Below, piece by piece: positions 52,278 to 60,777 of a stretch of DNA of 64,000 nucleotides. Each line of letters begins with the position of its first letter. The stretch's first letter is position 1. This DNA is from Paenibacillus xylaniclasticus. GTDB taxonomy: Bacteria > Bacillota > Bacilli > Paenibacillales > Paenibacillaceae. The DNA is taken from the NCBI RefSeq assembly GCF_004001065.1, contig NZ_BIML01000004.1, positions 1 to 64,000 on the forward strand. The letters are read 5' to 3'. The notes beneath the pieces were generated by a model. It was not told where the DNA came from, ran no database searches, and saw nothing but the letters and a program-made list of their open reading frames with translations. Made by a program: the position numbers and the translations under genes.

Positions 52278-54224
52278 ATGGTGAGCTACCTATTTATGCG
52301 CCAACATATTTTATTGCACACGAACATCTCTAGCTTTCGTTCAGCAGGTGAACAACCGGAGCTGTGGTACGAAGGTCAAGATATTAATAAGAGCGATGTT
52401 CCTTATTTAAACGCGCTGCTGAAGGAAAGCTTCAGCGATTGGGTAGCCGATTCAACCGGTCTGCCGCTCCTTGGACAAGCCTCAATATTTTTGTTATCGA
52501 CAGATGATCAGATCATCATCGATGCTGCAGGGTTAACCTATACGGATGTAGGATATGAGAAGCTCGTCCGGTCGGCTGCCGCCGCCGCATTAGCGGACAA
52601 CCGTCCTGCTGTGAGCAGGCAGGACGAGGGGGATATGGCTGTTGCTGTGCCGATTATGAGAAGAACTGACGATCGGCTGCCATTTGCCGTACTTGCTGCT
52701 GCTGCTTCTCATGTCGACGAATCGCTCGCGGCACAGCTTCGTTCTGCAACGTTCCATTTACGAAGCTGTTTTTATAGAAGATTTGAACGGATGTTTATAG
52801 CGGATATTATGCGCCAGCAGCGTCTGTCGGAGACGGAAGCGCATCATCGAGCGTCGCTGTTCGCTGCAGCGAAGAGGTTATACGACGGAATAGACGTCGG
52901 TACCGTCTTGTCAGAGATGATGCAAAGCTTAAGCTCCTTATATCCGGAATCGCGCATTCGTCTATATTTGTCTCAAGATCATGTTAACGGAGATAAACGA
53001 GTCAAGTCGCTCCAATTCAACCATCCATCTGGTAATTTTGTTGTGAAATCGTTTCTGGAAGCGAAGCCGGCTGTTCGCCAGAGTGACACGGGATGTGTAG
53101 ATGTCGTTATACCGATGGCGGGTAAGCAGGCGGTATATGGCGTCCTTCGGCTTGTAGTTCGTCAAGAACAGTGGGACGATGCTGATCTTCCAGCGCTCGT
53201 GCTGTTTGCAGATACGGCTGGAAATGCATTTGAGCATGCTAAGCTGTACGAGCAGTCGAATCTGCTGATTGCCGAGCTTCGGCTTATTAACGAATTGACG
53301 AAGCGTCTTAGCCAATCGCTTAAGCTGAAGGATGTGTTCCACTATACGACGAGCGAACTGCTCCGTATCTATAATGCGGATTGCTGCAGCTTACTGAGTT
53401 ACGATAAGGAGCAAGATCGTTTCCTCGTCATGTCTAGCAGTCTTCCTTCGTTCGAGAATGAGCAAATTTCATCCGATTATGGATTTACGGGATTGGTCTA
53501 TCGATCGCAAGAGCCCGTTATCGTCTCGGATTATTGGCAGACCAATTCAATACCGTCTCGATGGATGGAAGAATCTGGATCTCGCTCCCTAATTGCAGCG
53601 CCGATTCTTGTCGGCTCGGAGGTGGCTGGCGTCATTCTTGTAGGTCACCGAAGCCCACATTATTTCTCATACGATAACTTTAAGCTTCTACAAGTATTAT
53701 CGAGTCATATCGGGTTGGCGATGTCGAACGCATCTCTGCATGCTGAAGTGCGCAGGATGGTCATAACCGATCATCTGACCGGATTGAGCGCAAGACATTA
53801 CTTGAACGATCGGATTGTACGCAAGCAGCGCAAAGACCGATGCGGCTCGCTGATCGTCGTCGATATCGACAAGTTCAAGGAAGTGAACGACAGCCATGGA
53901 CATCTTGTCGGTGACCGGATATTAATTCAAGTATCTGAGATCATACGGTCAGTTATACGCGATACGGATATCGCAGCGAGGTGGGGCGGTGAGGAAATGG
54001 CCGTTTACCTGCCGGAGATTCGCAAGGATCAAGCGTTTCGGGTAGCGGAACGGATTCGGGTGCAGGTCGAAAGTAAGACGAATCCTTCGGTAACGGTATC
54101 CTGTGGCGTTTCGGAGTGGACGTTCGAGGATAATCGTATCAGTGTCGAGTCGTTATTTTATCGTGCGGACATGGCATTGTATCAAGCGAAGAAGCTTGGC
54201 CGGAATTGTATATCGATCGGTTAA
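52278..54224 (+). CDS. GAF-GGDEF diguanylate cyclase
   Basis: 648 residues, no membrane segment. Two GAF-like regions are visible at about 190-335 and 345-485 (the second with LLSYDKEQDRFLVMSSSLP and LIAAPILVGSEVAGVIL). The first 180 residues are not recognised. The C-terminal GGDEF domain (about 485-645) has the active site GGEE (570-573), the DIDKFKEVNDSHGH substrate region and the inhibitory RxxD (RDTD) five residues before it. It probably makes cyclic di-GMP under control of a small ligand. The start is uncertain: ATG 52278, GTG 52281 and ATG 52296 are all near one GGAAGG. Confidence 0.9.
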   Translation: MVSYLFMRQHILLHTNISSFRSAGEQPELWYEGQDINKSDVPYLNALLKESFSDWVADSTGLPLLGQASIFLLSTDDQIIIDAAGLTYTDVGYEKLVRSAAAAALADNRPAVSRQDEGDMAVAVPIMRRTDDRLPFAVLAAAASHVDESLAAQLRSATFHLRSCFYRRFERMFIADIMRQQRLSETEAHHRASLFAAAKRLYDGIDVGTVLSEMMQSLSSLYPESRIRLYLSQDHVNGDKRVKSLQFNHPSGNFVVKSFLEAKPAVRQSDTGCVDVVIPMAGKQAVYGVLRLVVRQEQWDDADLPALVLFADTAGNAFEHAKLYEQSNLLIAELRLINELTKRLSQSLKLKDVFHYTTSELLRIYNADCCSLLSYDKEQDRFLVMSSSLPSFENEQISSDYGFTGLVYRSQEPVIVSDYWQTNSIPSRWMEESGSRSLIAAPILVGSEVAGVILVGHRSPHYFSYDNFKLLQVLSSHIGLAMSNASLHAEVRRMVITDHLTGLSARHYLNDRIVRKQRKDRCGSLIVVDIDKFKEVNDSHGHLVGDRILIQVSEIIRSVIRDTDIAARWGGEEMAVYLPEIRKDQAFRVAERIRVQVESKTNPSVTVSCGVSEWTFEDNRISVESLFYRADMALYQAKKLGRNCISIG

Positions 54225-54250
54225 GGACACAAGCATAGTGTCCTTTTTTT
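54223..54250 (+). terminator. rho-independent terminator
   Basis: AAGGACAC (54223-54230) pairs with GTGTCCTT (54238-54245), then TTTTT. It overlaps the stop codon of the GGDEF gene. Confidence 0.85.
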
Positions 54251-54304
54251 ATGGTTACATTAGGCTTGAGCAGCCTCTTGAGGCGGAAGCGGAGGTCATC
54301 AAGC

Positions 54305-55156
54305 ATGCGTAACCAGTGGATCTTAGATGTGCCTCGTAAGGTTTTAATTTTCATGTTGACAATAACGCTTGGATTGTCCGGCTGCGGCACGGTTTCAGAG
54401 TCGATGCCGGCAGACAAATTTTTGTCGCTCTCGCTGTCGGGACTTGCCGGAATTGACCATTATACGTTTGAAGGAAATAGTGGAGTTGGGCTGCCGGTCG
54501 GTGTTACGGTTGGATCCGTTTCCTACAAAGGGGAAGTGACGGATCATTCTGAGATGACCGTTCGCATGATAGGAAGTGGAGATGTCGCTGGAGGGGTAAG
54601 CGGTGTTGGTACGATGTCGGTGGACGGTCATTGGACACTGCTTACTCGCCGTGGAGCGGACCAATGGCTGCCTGCTCAAACTAAGGATAGGATGAGGCTG
54701 CGGGCTTCAACTCCCTCGTGGTCTGTCGGTACATGGGCGGGAATCAACCCTTTAGATAGGCTTGAACGAATGAAGGAAGCAGCCAAAAGCGTCTCCTATG
54801 GACCATCGGACGGCAACAGCCGTCATCGGATTGTGCAAATCGTATTAGAGCCATCGGCAGCGAAGCAGGAATGGCGGCATCGTATCGAAGCAGAGTGGAA
54901 GGCCATTGCTGGCGGCAAATTATCTCAGACCATGCAGGCAGCTTCAAGCGATAAGGAAGCAGCTTATGTTAAAGCGGAAAGAAAGCTTGCTTCTATGCTG
55001 GACTCGCTCCAAGCCGAGACCCGAATGGAATTAACAGCTGATCGACATACAATGAAGCTTATAAAAGTCGTCGAGCATTCTACGCTGCGCTTCGAGGTGA
55101 ATGGGGAAAGCCGAGAGGAATTTCATTGCGGTGTCGTGACGTTTAAGAGTGATTGA
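54305..55156 (+). CDS. lipoprotein of unknown function
   Basis: 283 residues from ATG 54305, with GCGGAGG about 11 bases upstream; the frame is open to 54251. A lipoprotein signal peptide (VLIFMLTITLGLSGC, lipobox Cys 27) is clear. The mature part has no recognised domain. It contains a glycine-rich beta region (GNSGVGLPVGVTVGSV, then GSGDVAGGVSGVG) and a helical C-terminal half (WRHRIEAEWKAIAGGKLSQ). It is anchored outside the membrane. The gene follows the GGDEF terminator and is followed by a hairpin. Confidence 0.75.
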   Translation: MRNQWILDVPRKVLIFMLTITLGLSGCGTVSESMPADKFLSLSLSGLAGIDHYTFEGNSGVGLPVGVTVGSVSYKGEVTDHSEMTVRMIGSGDVAGGVSGVGTMSVDGHWTLLTRRGADQWLPAQTKDRMRLRASTPSWSVGTWAGINPLDRLERMKEAAKSVSYGPSDGNSRHRIVQIVLEPSAAKQEWRHRIEAEWKAIAGGKLSQTMQAASSDKEAAYVKAERKLASMLDSLQAETRMELTADRHTMKLIKVVEHSTLRFEVNGESREEFHCGVVTFKSD

Positions 55157-55172
55157 GCATCAGCATCGAAAC

Positions 55173-55215
55173 AAGGCGTGCGAGCCGGTTTACCTGGGTG
55201 CACGCCTTAATATTT
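55173..55215. terminator. terminator between convergent genes
   Basis: AAGGCGTGC (55173-55181) pairs with GCACGCCTT (55200-55208), followed by AATATTTT. It is shared by the lipoprotein and aminopeptidase genes. Confidence 0.7.
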
Positions 55216-55220
55216 TAAAG

Positions 55221-56336
55221 CTATTTCAAGTTCTCTGGGTTCAAGCCTTCCAGCTCTGGTATGACGAAACGGCCGTCTTTGCGGATCAGTCTGTCGTCGA
55301 ACCAAATCTCACCGCCACCGTACTCTGGACGTTGAATGAGCACCAAATCCCAATGTATGCCCGATACGTTGCCGTTGTATGCTTCATCATAACACTGACC
55401 TGGTGTGAAATGAATGCTGCCAGATATCTTCTCGTCGAACAAAATATCTTTCATCGGGTTCAATATGTAAGGGTTAACGCCTATGGCGAATTCGCCGATG
55501 TAGCGAGCGCCTTCGTCGGTTTCAAATATTTGATTGATGCGGTCTGTATCATTCGCCGTTGCTTCAACAATTTTGCCATTCTCGAATCGGAGCTTCACAT
55601 TCTCGAATACATAGCCGTTGTACGGGCTTGGCGTGTTATAGGCAATAACGCCGTTAACGCTGTCTCGCACGGGGGCGGTATAGACCTCGCCGTCTGGCAA
55701 ATTGCGTTTGCCGCAGCATTTGACCGCCGGTATTTGATGAATGGAGAACGTCAGGTCAGTGTCTCGGCCTGTTAGGCGTACTTTATCGGTCTTGTTCATC
55801 AGCTCGACGAGGGCATCCATGGCCTGGCTCATCTTCTCATAATTCATCGTACACACATCAAAATAAAATTGCTCGAACGCATCGGTGCTTACAGAAGCAA
55901 GCTGTGACATCGATGGGCTCGGGTAGCGAAGGACGACCCATTTTGTTTTCTTTACTCGAATTGTTGAATGAACCTTATGGCTGTAAATTGTGCTGTACAG
56001 CTTCATTTTGTCGTCGGGTACATCAGACAGCTCATAAATGTTGGAGCCGCCGCGGATGCCGATGTATGCCTGCATGTTCAACATCTGAGCCGCATCGTAT
56101 TCGGCCCATGTGCGGATTTGTTCTTCGGATGCGTTCATCAGCAGCTCTCTCGTTATTTGGTTATCCCGAATATTTACGAACGGTCTGCCGCCTGCGGCGT
56201 GGATTTTGCGGACAATCGATTTCACAAGCGCGTTATCGATTCCGAACGCTTCAACAAGCACATTCTCGCCAGGCTGTACAGTCGTTGAATAATTTACAAG
56301 CACGTCAGCTAAACGGTCTAATCTTGGGTCTATCAT
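55221..56336 (-). CDS. M29 family metallo-aminopeptidase
   Basis: 371 residues from ATG 56336 (MIDPRLDRLADVLVNYS), chosen because AAAGGGTGA lies 7 bases upstream; the GTG at 56345 is inside that site. The family (AmpS, AmpT, PepS) cleaves N-terminal residues and binds two metal ions. Ligand regions are GEVYTAPVRDSVNG, IGEFAIGVNPY, SGSIHFTPGQCYD and GIHWDLVLI. It is cytoplasmic and single-gene. The exact substrate specificity cannot be told. Confidence 0.92.
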   Translation of the reverse strand: MIDPRLDRLADVLVNYSTTVQPGENVLVEAFGIDNALVKSIVRKIHAAGGRPFVNIRDNQITRELLMNASEEQIRTWAEYDAAQMLNMQAYIGIRGGSNIYELSDVPDDKMKLYSTIYSHKVHSTIRVKKTKWVVLRYPSPSMSQLASVSTDAFEQFYFDVCTMNYEKMSQAMDALVELMNKTDKVRLTGRDTDLTFSIHQIPAVKCCGKRNLPDGEVYTAPVRDSVNGVIAYNTPSPYNGYVFENVKLRFENGKIVEATANDTDRINQIFETDEGARYIGEFAIGVNPYILNPMKDILFDEKISGSIHFTPGQCYDEAYNGNVSGIHWDLVLIQRPEYGGGEIWFDDRLIRKDGRFVIPELEGLNPENLK

Positions 56337-56518
56337 TGCAGTCACCCTTTGCTAATATTTTTGCATATACTGTATTATATTCAATCCGGTCGATTAAAAC
56401 CAAGCCGGTATAAATTAAATCTTCCTGCGTATTCTATTCACGATGGATGATTGATTTTACCCGAGTAGACAGCTTACAATTGGAAATGAAAAATTAGGCG
56501 GAATGGTTCTTTTTTCTC

Positions 56519-56547
56519 TTGAACGCTGCTGTTTTTCACGGTATGAT
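56519..56547 (+). promoter_or_regulatory. sigma-A promoter of the HPr-like gene
   Basis: TTGAAC (56519-56524), a 17-base spacer and TATGAT (56542-56547), about 48 bases before ATG 56595. Both hexamers are near consensus. Confidence 0.65.
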
Positions 56548-56594
56548 GAATGTATTGCAGGAAATGGTTACAATTGAATGGTGGAGGGATTGTC

Positions 56595-56837
56595 ATGTCC
56601 AACAATGCAGCAATCGTAGAGATTTCCCAAACGGCAAGCCAATTTCGATCTTCGATCGTTCTTCAAGCTGAGAACAAGTATATTGATGTAAAGAGCATCC
56701 TTGGACTGTTCACAACGTTACTCGGCGGACATGCATATGAGCTCCATGTACATGGCCCGGATGCTGAAGAAGCGAAGAAAGCGATGGCGGATGTGTTCGC
56801 GAAGCACAACTTGAACGTTACCGTTATTTCCGAATAG
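56595..56837 (+). CDS. HPr-like protein lacking the phospho-His region
   Basis: 80 residues from ATG 56595, with GGTGGAGGG 6 bases upstream. From residue 5 it aligns with HPr helix 1 onward: VEISQTASQF, then ENKYIDVKSILGLFTTLLGGH with the regulatory Ser (S34, equal to Ser46), then YELHVHGPDAEEAKKAM. The first beta strand and the GIHARP loop with His15 are missing; Asn 3 takes its place. In-frame sequence upstream does not supply it. It therefore cannot act as a normal phosphocarrier. Crh of Bacillus also lacks His15 but is full length. A regulatory role in catabolite control is possible. Confidence 0.7.
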   Translation: MSNNAAIVEISQTASQFRSSIVLQAENKYIDVKSILGLFTTLLGGHAYELHVHGPDAEEAKKAMADVFAKHNLNVTVISE

Positions 56838-56870
56838 TGATTACGATCAAGCCCGTATGACGGTCTTTCG

Positions 56871-56902
56871 AACAAGGCGCCCTTTAAGGGCGCTTTGTTT
56901 TG
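56871..56902 (+). terminator. rho-independent terminator
   Basis: GGCGCCCTT (56877-56885) pairs with AGGGCGCT (56887-56894) around a short loop, then TTGTTTTG. Confidence 0.7.
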
Positions 56903-57031
56903 TTTGAACCACTTCATCTAGCGCTGAGCTGTGTGTTGAAATTGTTTCCTCCTTGAACTTCTTGGCTTTTTCGTCTAATATAAAGTAAAAGGATAGAAGA
57001 CGGCGAGGAAATGCGCACAGGGGGGAAAATG

Positions 57032-57319
57032 ATGTCTTCACCGAATGTGATTGACCACTTGCACCAGAAAGCGCTCTATCTTCTTGAAGAAGATGCAAAT
57101 AAAATCGAGAAGCTGATTGAAGTTCAAATGGAGAACTTGACGACACGTCAATGCCCTCTGTACGAAGAGGTGTTAGACACTCAGATGTATGGCTTCTCCC
57201 GTGAGGTTGATTTTGCGGTGCGCGCCGGGCTTGTAGAAGAATCGGTAGGCCGTAATATCGTCAATAAGCTTGAACGAAACTTAGCGAAGCTTTATGAAGC
57301 GTTGAATAACAAGAAGTAG
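57032..57319 (+). CDS. ylaN: YlaN family protein
   Basis: 95 residues from ATG 57032, six bases after a GGGGGG site; ATG 57029 is closer than usual. The sequence [59 protein letters not shown] (with the family's [12 protein letters not shown] core) matches YlaN of B. subtilis. YlaN is a small helical protein that binds Fur and affects iron-dependent regulation. It is near ftsW, as in other Bacillales. Cytoplasmic. Confidence 0.92.
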   Translation: MSSPNVIDHLHQKALYLLEEDANKIEKLIEVQMENLTTRQCPLYEEVLDTQMYGFSREVDFAVRAGLVEESVGRNIVNKLERNLAKLYEALNNKK

Positions 57320-57348
57320 TCCCGAGTACCCGGGACTACTTTTTTTTG
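57318..57348 (+). terminator. rho-independent terminator
   Basis: AGTCCCG (57318-57324) pairs with CGGGACT (57331-57337), then a run of nine T. It overlaps the ylaN stop codon. Confidence 0.85.
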
Positions 57349-57354
57349 AAGCTT

Positions 57355-58419
57355 CTAGACGAGATAAAATGCAAAGCCGAGAATGACGTACAGCATAAGC
57401 AGCAGGACACCCTCGTACCAGTTCGTCGAACCGTCCTTGGATACCGATTTGGCGATAAAGACAGACACCCCGATTGCGGTCAGCTCAATTGGAGAGAATA
57501 CAATGTCCATAATGGATGATTTGTTAAACAGTGTGCTCACCAGAATAAGAACTGGTGCAACGAATAGAGCAATCTGTAAGCTGCTGCCGATCGCGATCTC
57601 AACCGCGGCTCCTATTTTATTCTTCATCGCGAGCATTACTGCCGCGCTGTGCTCCGCAGCGTTGCCGACGATGGCAATGACGAATGCACCGACGAACAGC
57701 TCGGACAAGCCAAATTTGTGTGTGAACGTATCAAGCGTATGGACGAGCCATTCGCTAACGAACGCCACCATTGCTGTCGCCACGACAAGCATGACGATGG
57801 AGATACCTTTGGACCATGCAGGTTCTTCACCGTGATCGGCGCTCATTTGTTCGTCAGCCAGCATGTCCTTGTGCGTGATCATTGAGAATACAAGCCACAG
57901 CAAGTAAGAGACGATTAGAATACAGGCAACGGCGATGCTGAGCAGCTTGTCGTTGTTGTAAGAGAAGTGTTCGATCTTAATGAAGACGGCTGGGACGAAC
58001 AAGGCGACCACGGCAAGCATCATTAGTGTTCCGTTATGGTCGGCCAGCTTGGCGTTAAAATTTTGCACCTTAAATTTTAGTCCGCCTAGGAGAACGCTTA
58101 GTCCTAGCACAAGCAGCAGGTTACCGATTATGGAACCGGTTATGCTCGCTTTTACCATGTCGAATAAGCCTTCTTTGACGAGAAAAATAGCTATAATTAG
58201 CTCGGCAGCGTTACCGAAGGTTGCATTCAGAAATCCGCCTAGCCGCTGCCCGGCATAATGCGCGACGCTTTCGGTCGCTTTGCCGAGGAAGCCGGCCACG
58301 AATATGATCGCAATAGCTGAGATGATAAATTGAGCGGTCATATTCCAATGTGCGTAGTGGCCGATCGCGCTTAGCGCGAACATAATTGCGAGCCCGCCAA
58401 AGAACATTTTTTGCCGCAT
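57355..58419 (-). CDS. cax: Ca2+/H+ antiporter (CaCA family)
   Basis: 354 residues from ATG 58419, with GGGGTG six bases upstream; the GTG at 58428 is part of that site. About eleven membrane segments in two homologous halves. The two ion-binding motifs are GNAAELIIAIFLVKEG near residue 72 and GNAAEHSAAVMLA near 250, each with the catalytic Glu of the CaCA family. It expels Ca2+ in exchange for protons. An acidic loop (about 195-210, ADEQMSADHGEE) separates the halves. It is convergent with ylaN and divergent from the Asp23-family gene. Confidence 0.92.
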   Translation of the reverse strand: MRQKMFFGGLAIMFALSAIGHYAHWNMTAQFIISAIAIIFVAGFLGKATESVAHYAGQRLGGFLNATFGNAAELIIAIFLVKEGLFDMVKASITGSIIGNLLLVLGLSVLLGGLKFKVQNFNAKLADHNGTLMMLAVVALFVPAVFIKIEHFSYNNDKLLSIAVACILIVSYLLWLVFSMITHKDMLADEQMSADHGEEPAWSKGISIVMLVVATAMVAFVSEWLVHTLDTFTHKFGLSELFVGAFVIAIVGNAAEHSAAVMLAMKNKIGAAVEIAIGSSLQIALFVAPVLILVSTLFNKSSIMDIVFSPIELTAIGVSVFIAKSVSKDGSTNWYEGVLLLMLYVILGFAFYLV

Positions 58420-58580
58420 GTTAAGCACCCCGTTTTACAACATTGTGTGTTAACTGTTCATTACTATACTTCAAAACGGAACGTATGTAAACTTTTCCAA
58501 ATTCGACGGCATTCGCGGCTTGCTTATACGAGGGTGTTTCGTTACAATAAGTACATATGGTAATTAGGGGAGTGGGCGAC

Positions 58581-58964
58581 ATGACTGAACAACTTCAAAC
58601 CGGACTTATTCGGATATCCGACGACGTTGTCGCTACGATTGCAGGATTGGCGGCATTAGAGACTCCTGGCATTGCAGCAATGTCTGGCGGCATCTCGGAA
58701 GGTCTAGCAAAACGGCTTAGCGGCAAGAATGTACAGAAGGGCGTTAGTGTAGAGGTAGGCCAAGTGGAAGCAGCTATCGACCTTCGCATTATTGTGAAAT
58801 ATGGTATTCCGATTCATGAAGTATGCCGTTCACTTCAAATGAATGTACGTGAAGCCGTCGAGAATATGACAGGACTGCACGTCGTAGAAGTGAATGTTAA
58901 GGTAGAAGGTGTCGCTTTCAAAGAGGAAGAGTTGCCGGAAGTTGAGACTAACCGTGTAAAATAA
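58581..58964 (+). CDS. Asp23/Gls24 family envelope stress protein
   Basis: 127 residues from ATG 58581, with GGGGAGTG six bases upstream; the frame is open to 58557. The family pattern is LIRISDDVVATIAGLAALETPGIAAMSGG, then VEVGQVEAAIDLRIIVKYGIPIHEVCRSLQ, then NVREAVENMTGLHVVEVNVKVEGV. Members associate with the membrane in some species and are linked to envelope stress or fatty acid metabolism (YqhY, YloU in B. subtilis). The role here is not defined. A hairpin follows. Confidence 0.9.
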   Translation: MTEQLQTGLIRISDDVVATIAGLAALETPGIAAMSGGISEGLAKRLSGKNVQKGVSVEVGQVEAAIDLRIIVKYGIPIHEVCRSLQMNVREAVENMTGLHVVEVNVKVEGVAFKEEELPEVETNRVK

Positions 58965-58980
58965 CGATGTAAGACAGAAT

Positions 58981-59036
58981 AACGCCCCTTCAAGCCAGCA
59001 TTCAGCTGGTCGAAGGGGCGTTGTTGCTCGTTGCTA
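58981..59036. terminator. bidirectional terminator
   Basis: AACGCCCCTTC (58981-58991) pairs with GAAGGGGCGTT (59022-59032), with CCAGC/GCTGG inside. It lies between the convergent Asp23 and ftsW genes. Confidence 0.85.
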
Positions 59037-60200
59037 GCTTTTGACCGGACGCTCCGTTTTGTAGTACTCACGGGAAATGCTGAGCAGCACACCCATACAT
59101 AGCAGCATGACGATAATAGACGATCCGCCATAGCTAATGAATGGGAGCGTTACACCCGTAATCGGAATAGCGCCAATGACGCCGCCGATGTTAATGAAGG
59201 CTTGAATACCGATCAAACCGATGATGCCGGTACCGACAATCGTGCCGTAGATGTCCGGGCAACGAAGAGCTACAATTAATCCTCTCCACAGAAATAGCAG
59301 AAAGACGAGCAGGAAGACGACGCTTCCGATAAAGCCGAACTCCTCGGCAATGATTGCAAAGATAAAATCATTATAAGGGAACGGCAAGTAGTCAAGCTTC
59401 TGAACGCTCTGGCCGAAGCCTGCTCCGGCTAATCCGCCGTGGCCCAGCGCGCCGAGCGAACGGACGAGATGGTAGCCGCTTTCCTGCGCATTCTCCAATG
59501 GATTCATAAATGCGTTAATCCGGTTCCAGCGATAAGCTGACTTGGTAGGTTCAATTAATGCATCTATCGCTATAGCAAGGCCTGCTACCATCGTCGATAC
59601 GAAGCCTGCAGAAAAAAGCTGTTTCATGTTAGCTCCACCGCCGACCATCATGATACCGGCCGTTGCGGCAATGATAAGGCAGCCGCCGAGATCGGGCTGT
59701 CTCATAATTAAGAAACATACGAGGCCAAGTATAATAAAAACCGGAAGCAAGCCTTTCTTGAAATCCCGGAACGTCTCACCTTTCTTAGCGATCAGACGCC
59801 CGAGATAAAGAATAAGTCCAAGCTTGGCAAATTCGGTCGGCTGAATGCCGAAGCCGCCGATATACAGCCAGCTGCGCGCACCATGCACTTCGGTGGCGAT
59901 GAAGGGCACAACGGCAAGCATTGCGATGGTGCCGACGGAGAACCATGTGAATAGTTTCTTCTGAAACGACAGATAAGGCATGTTCATCAGGATGAACATG
60001 CCAGCCATGCCGATGAAGGCGAACATGATCTGACGCTTTGTGAAATAGAGTGCGTCGTATCCGTAACGGGGATCTGAAACCGCTGTGCTTGCGCTGGAAC
60101 TGAATACCATGACGAGACCGAAGCCGACGAGCAGAAGGATGAGCACCAGCAGCAAAAAATCAGGCCGTCCTCTGGATACGGTTCCCGTCTTTGATTTCAT
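59034..60200 (-). CDS. ftsW: SEDS peptidoglycan glycosyltransferase FtsW
   Basis: 388 residues, ten membrane segments. It polymerises lipid II at the division septum with a partner class B PBP. Motifs are GFGLVMVFSSSA in the first segment, WLYIGGFGIQPTEFAKLGLI (SEDS loop), RQPDLGG with the catalytic Asp, YHLVRSLGALGHGGLAGAGFGQS and the end GVTLPFISYGGSSI. RodA and SpoVE are close relatives; the neighbourhood with ylaN favours FtsW. GAAGGG precedes ATG 60200. The yugN gene follows upstream on the same strand. Confidence 0.9.
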   Translation of the reverse strand: MKSKTGTVSRGRPDFLLLVLILLLVGFGLVMVFSSSASTAVSDPRYGYDALYFTKRQIMFAFIGMAGMFILMNMPYLSFQKKLFTWFSVGTIAMLAVVPFIATEVHGARSWLYIGGFGIQPTEFAKLGLILYLGRLIAKKGETFRDFKKGLLPVFIILGLVCFLIMRQPDLGGCLIIAATAGIMMVGGGANMKQLFSAGFVSTMVAGLAIAIDALIEPTKSAYRWNRINAFMNPLENAQESGYHLVRSLGALGHGGLAGAGFGQSVQKLDYLPFPYNDFIFAIIAEEFGFIGSVVFLLVFLLFLWRGLIVALRCPDIYGTIVGTGIIGLIGIQAFINIGGVIGAIPITGVTLPFISYGGSSIIVMLLCMGVLLSISREYYKTERPVKS

Positions 60201-60212
60201 AAGGCAGCCCTT

Positions 60213-60557
60213 CTACGCAAGCAGTTTGCGAAGCTGCTCAAGACGTTGGGTTGCTATATTTAAAATTTGCTGCGGTACAGTTGATTCATAATCAAGGCCA
60301 TGCGGGAACGTTGCGCGGCCGAGGTATACCGATTCGATGGCCAGAACGGCGTTCGGATTTTCGAGCTTACCTTCGACAGCGCGAGTGTTGAAGCGTACGA
60401 AATAGGTTTCGTGATTCGCGTTGTCTTCGAGCTTCAGATCATATGTAGCGCGTGTATATTCCCACTGCCATCTGATAAATCCAAGCTTTTCTGCAGACTC
60501 GTCCAAATGTCCTAAATCACTAGTCATGCCATTCAAACCAGTATTTTCGATAATCAT
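60213..60557 (-). CDS. yugN: YugN family protein
   Basis: 114 residues from ATG 60557, with AGGAGGTC nine bases upstream. The YugN-like pattern is MIIENTGLNGMTSDLGHLDESAEKLGFIRWQWEYTRATYDLKLED, and then VRFNTRAVEGKLENPNAVLAI, YLGRATFPHGLDYE. The family occurs only in Bacillales and its function is unknown. Soluble. It is 12 bases upstream of ftsW on the same strand and probably cotranscribed. Confidence 0.85.
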   Translation of the reverse strand: MIIENTGLNGMTSDLGHLDESAEKLGFIRWQWEYTRATYDLKLEDNANHETYFVRFNTRAVEGKLENPNAVLAIESVYLGRATFPHGLDYESTVPQQILNIATQRLEQLRKLLA

Positions 60558-60777
60558 TTGCAGTTGACCTCCTAAAGTTCTCAAAAAAAATTGGTTATTG
60601 CCAAGAGGCTTGAGATGTTTAATTGTTTCTATTCTTTACTCATGATAGTATGTTTCCCCTTTACGCGCAAGCCTTGCAGCCTTATATTCCGATTGCAGAG
60701 GCACTCTACCTTGTTGAGGCTTATTCTGGTACAATAAGATATTAATTGAATCCGCGAAGGACAGGAGGAACACGGAT

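Noticed and set aside
55149-55775. 208-codon frame antisense to the M29 aminopeptidase
   Set aside because: Shadow of the aminopeptidase; no ribosome binding site and no family pattern.
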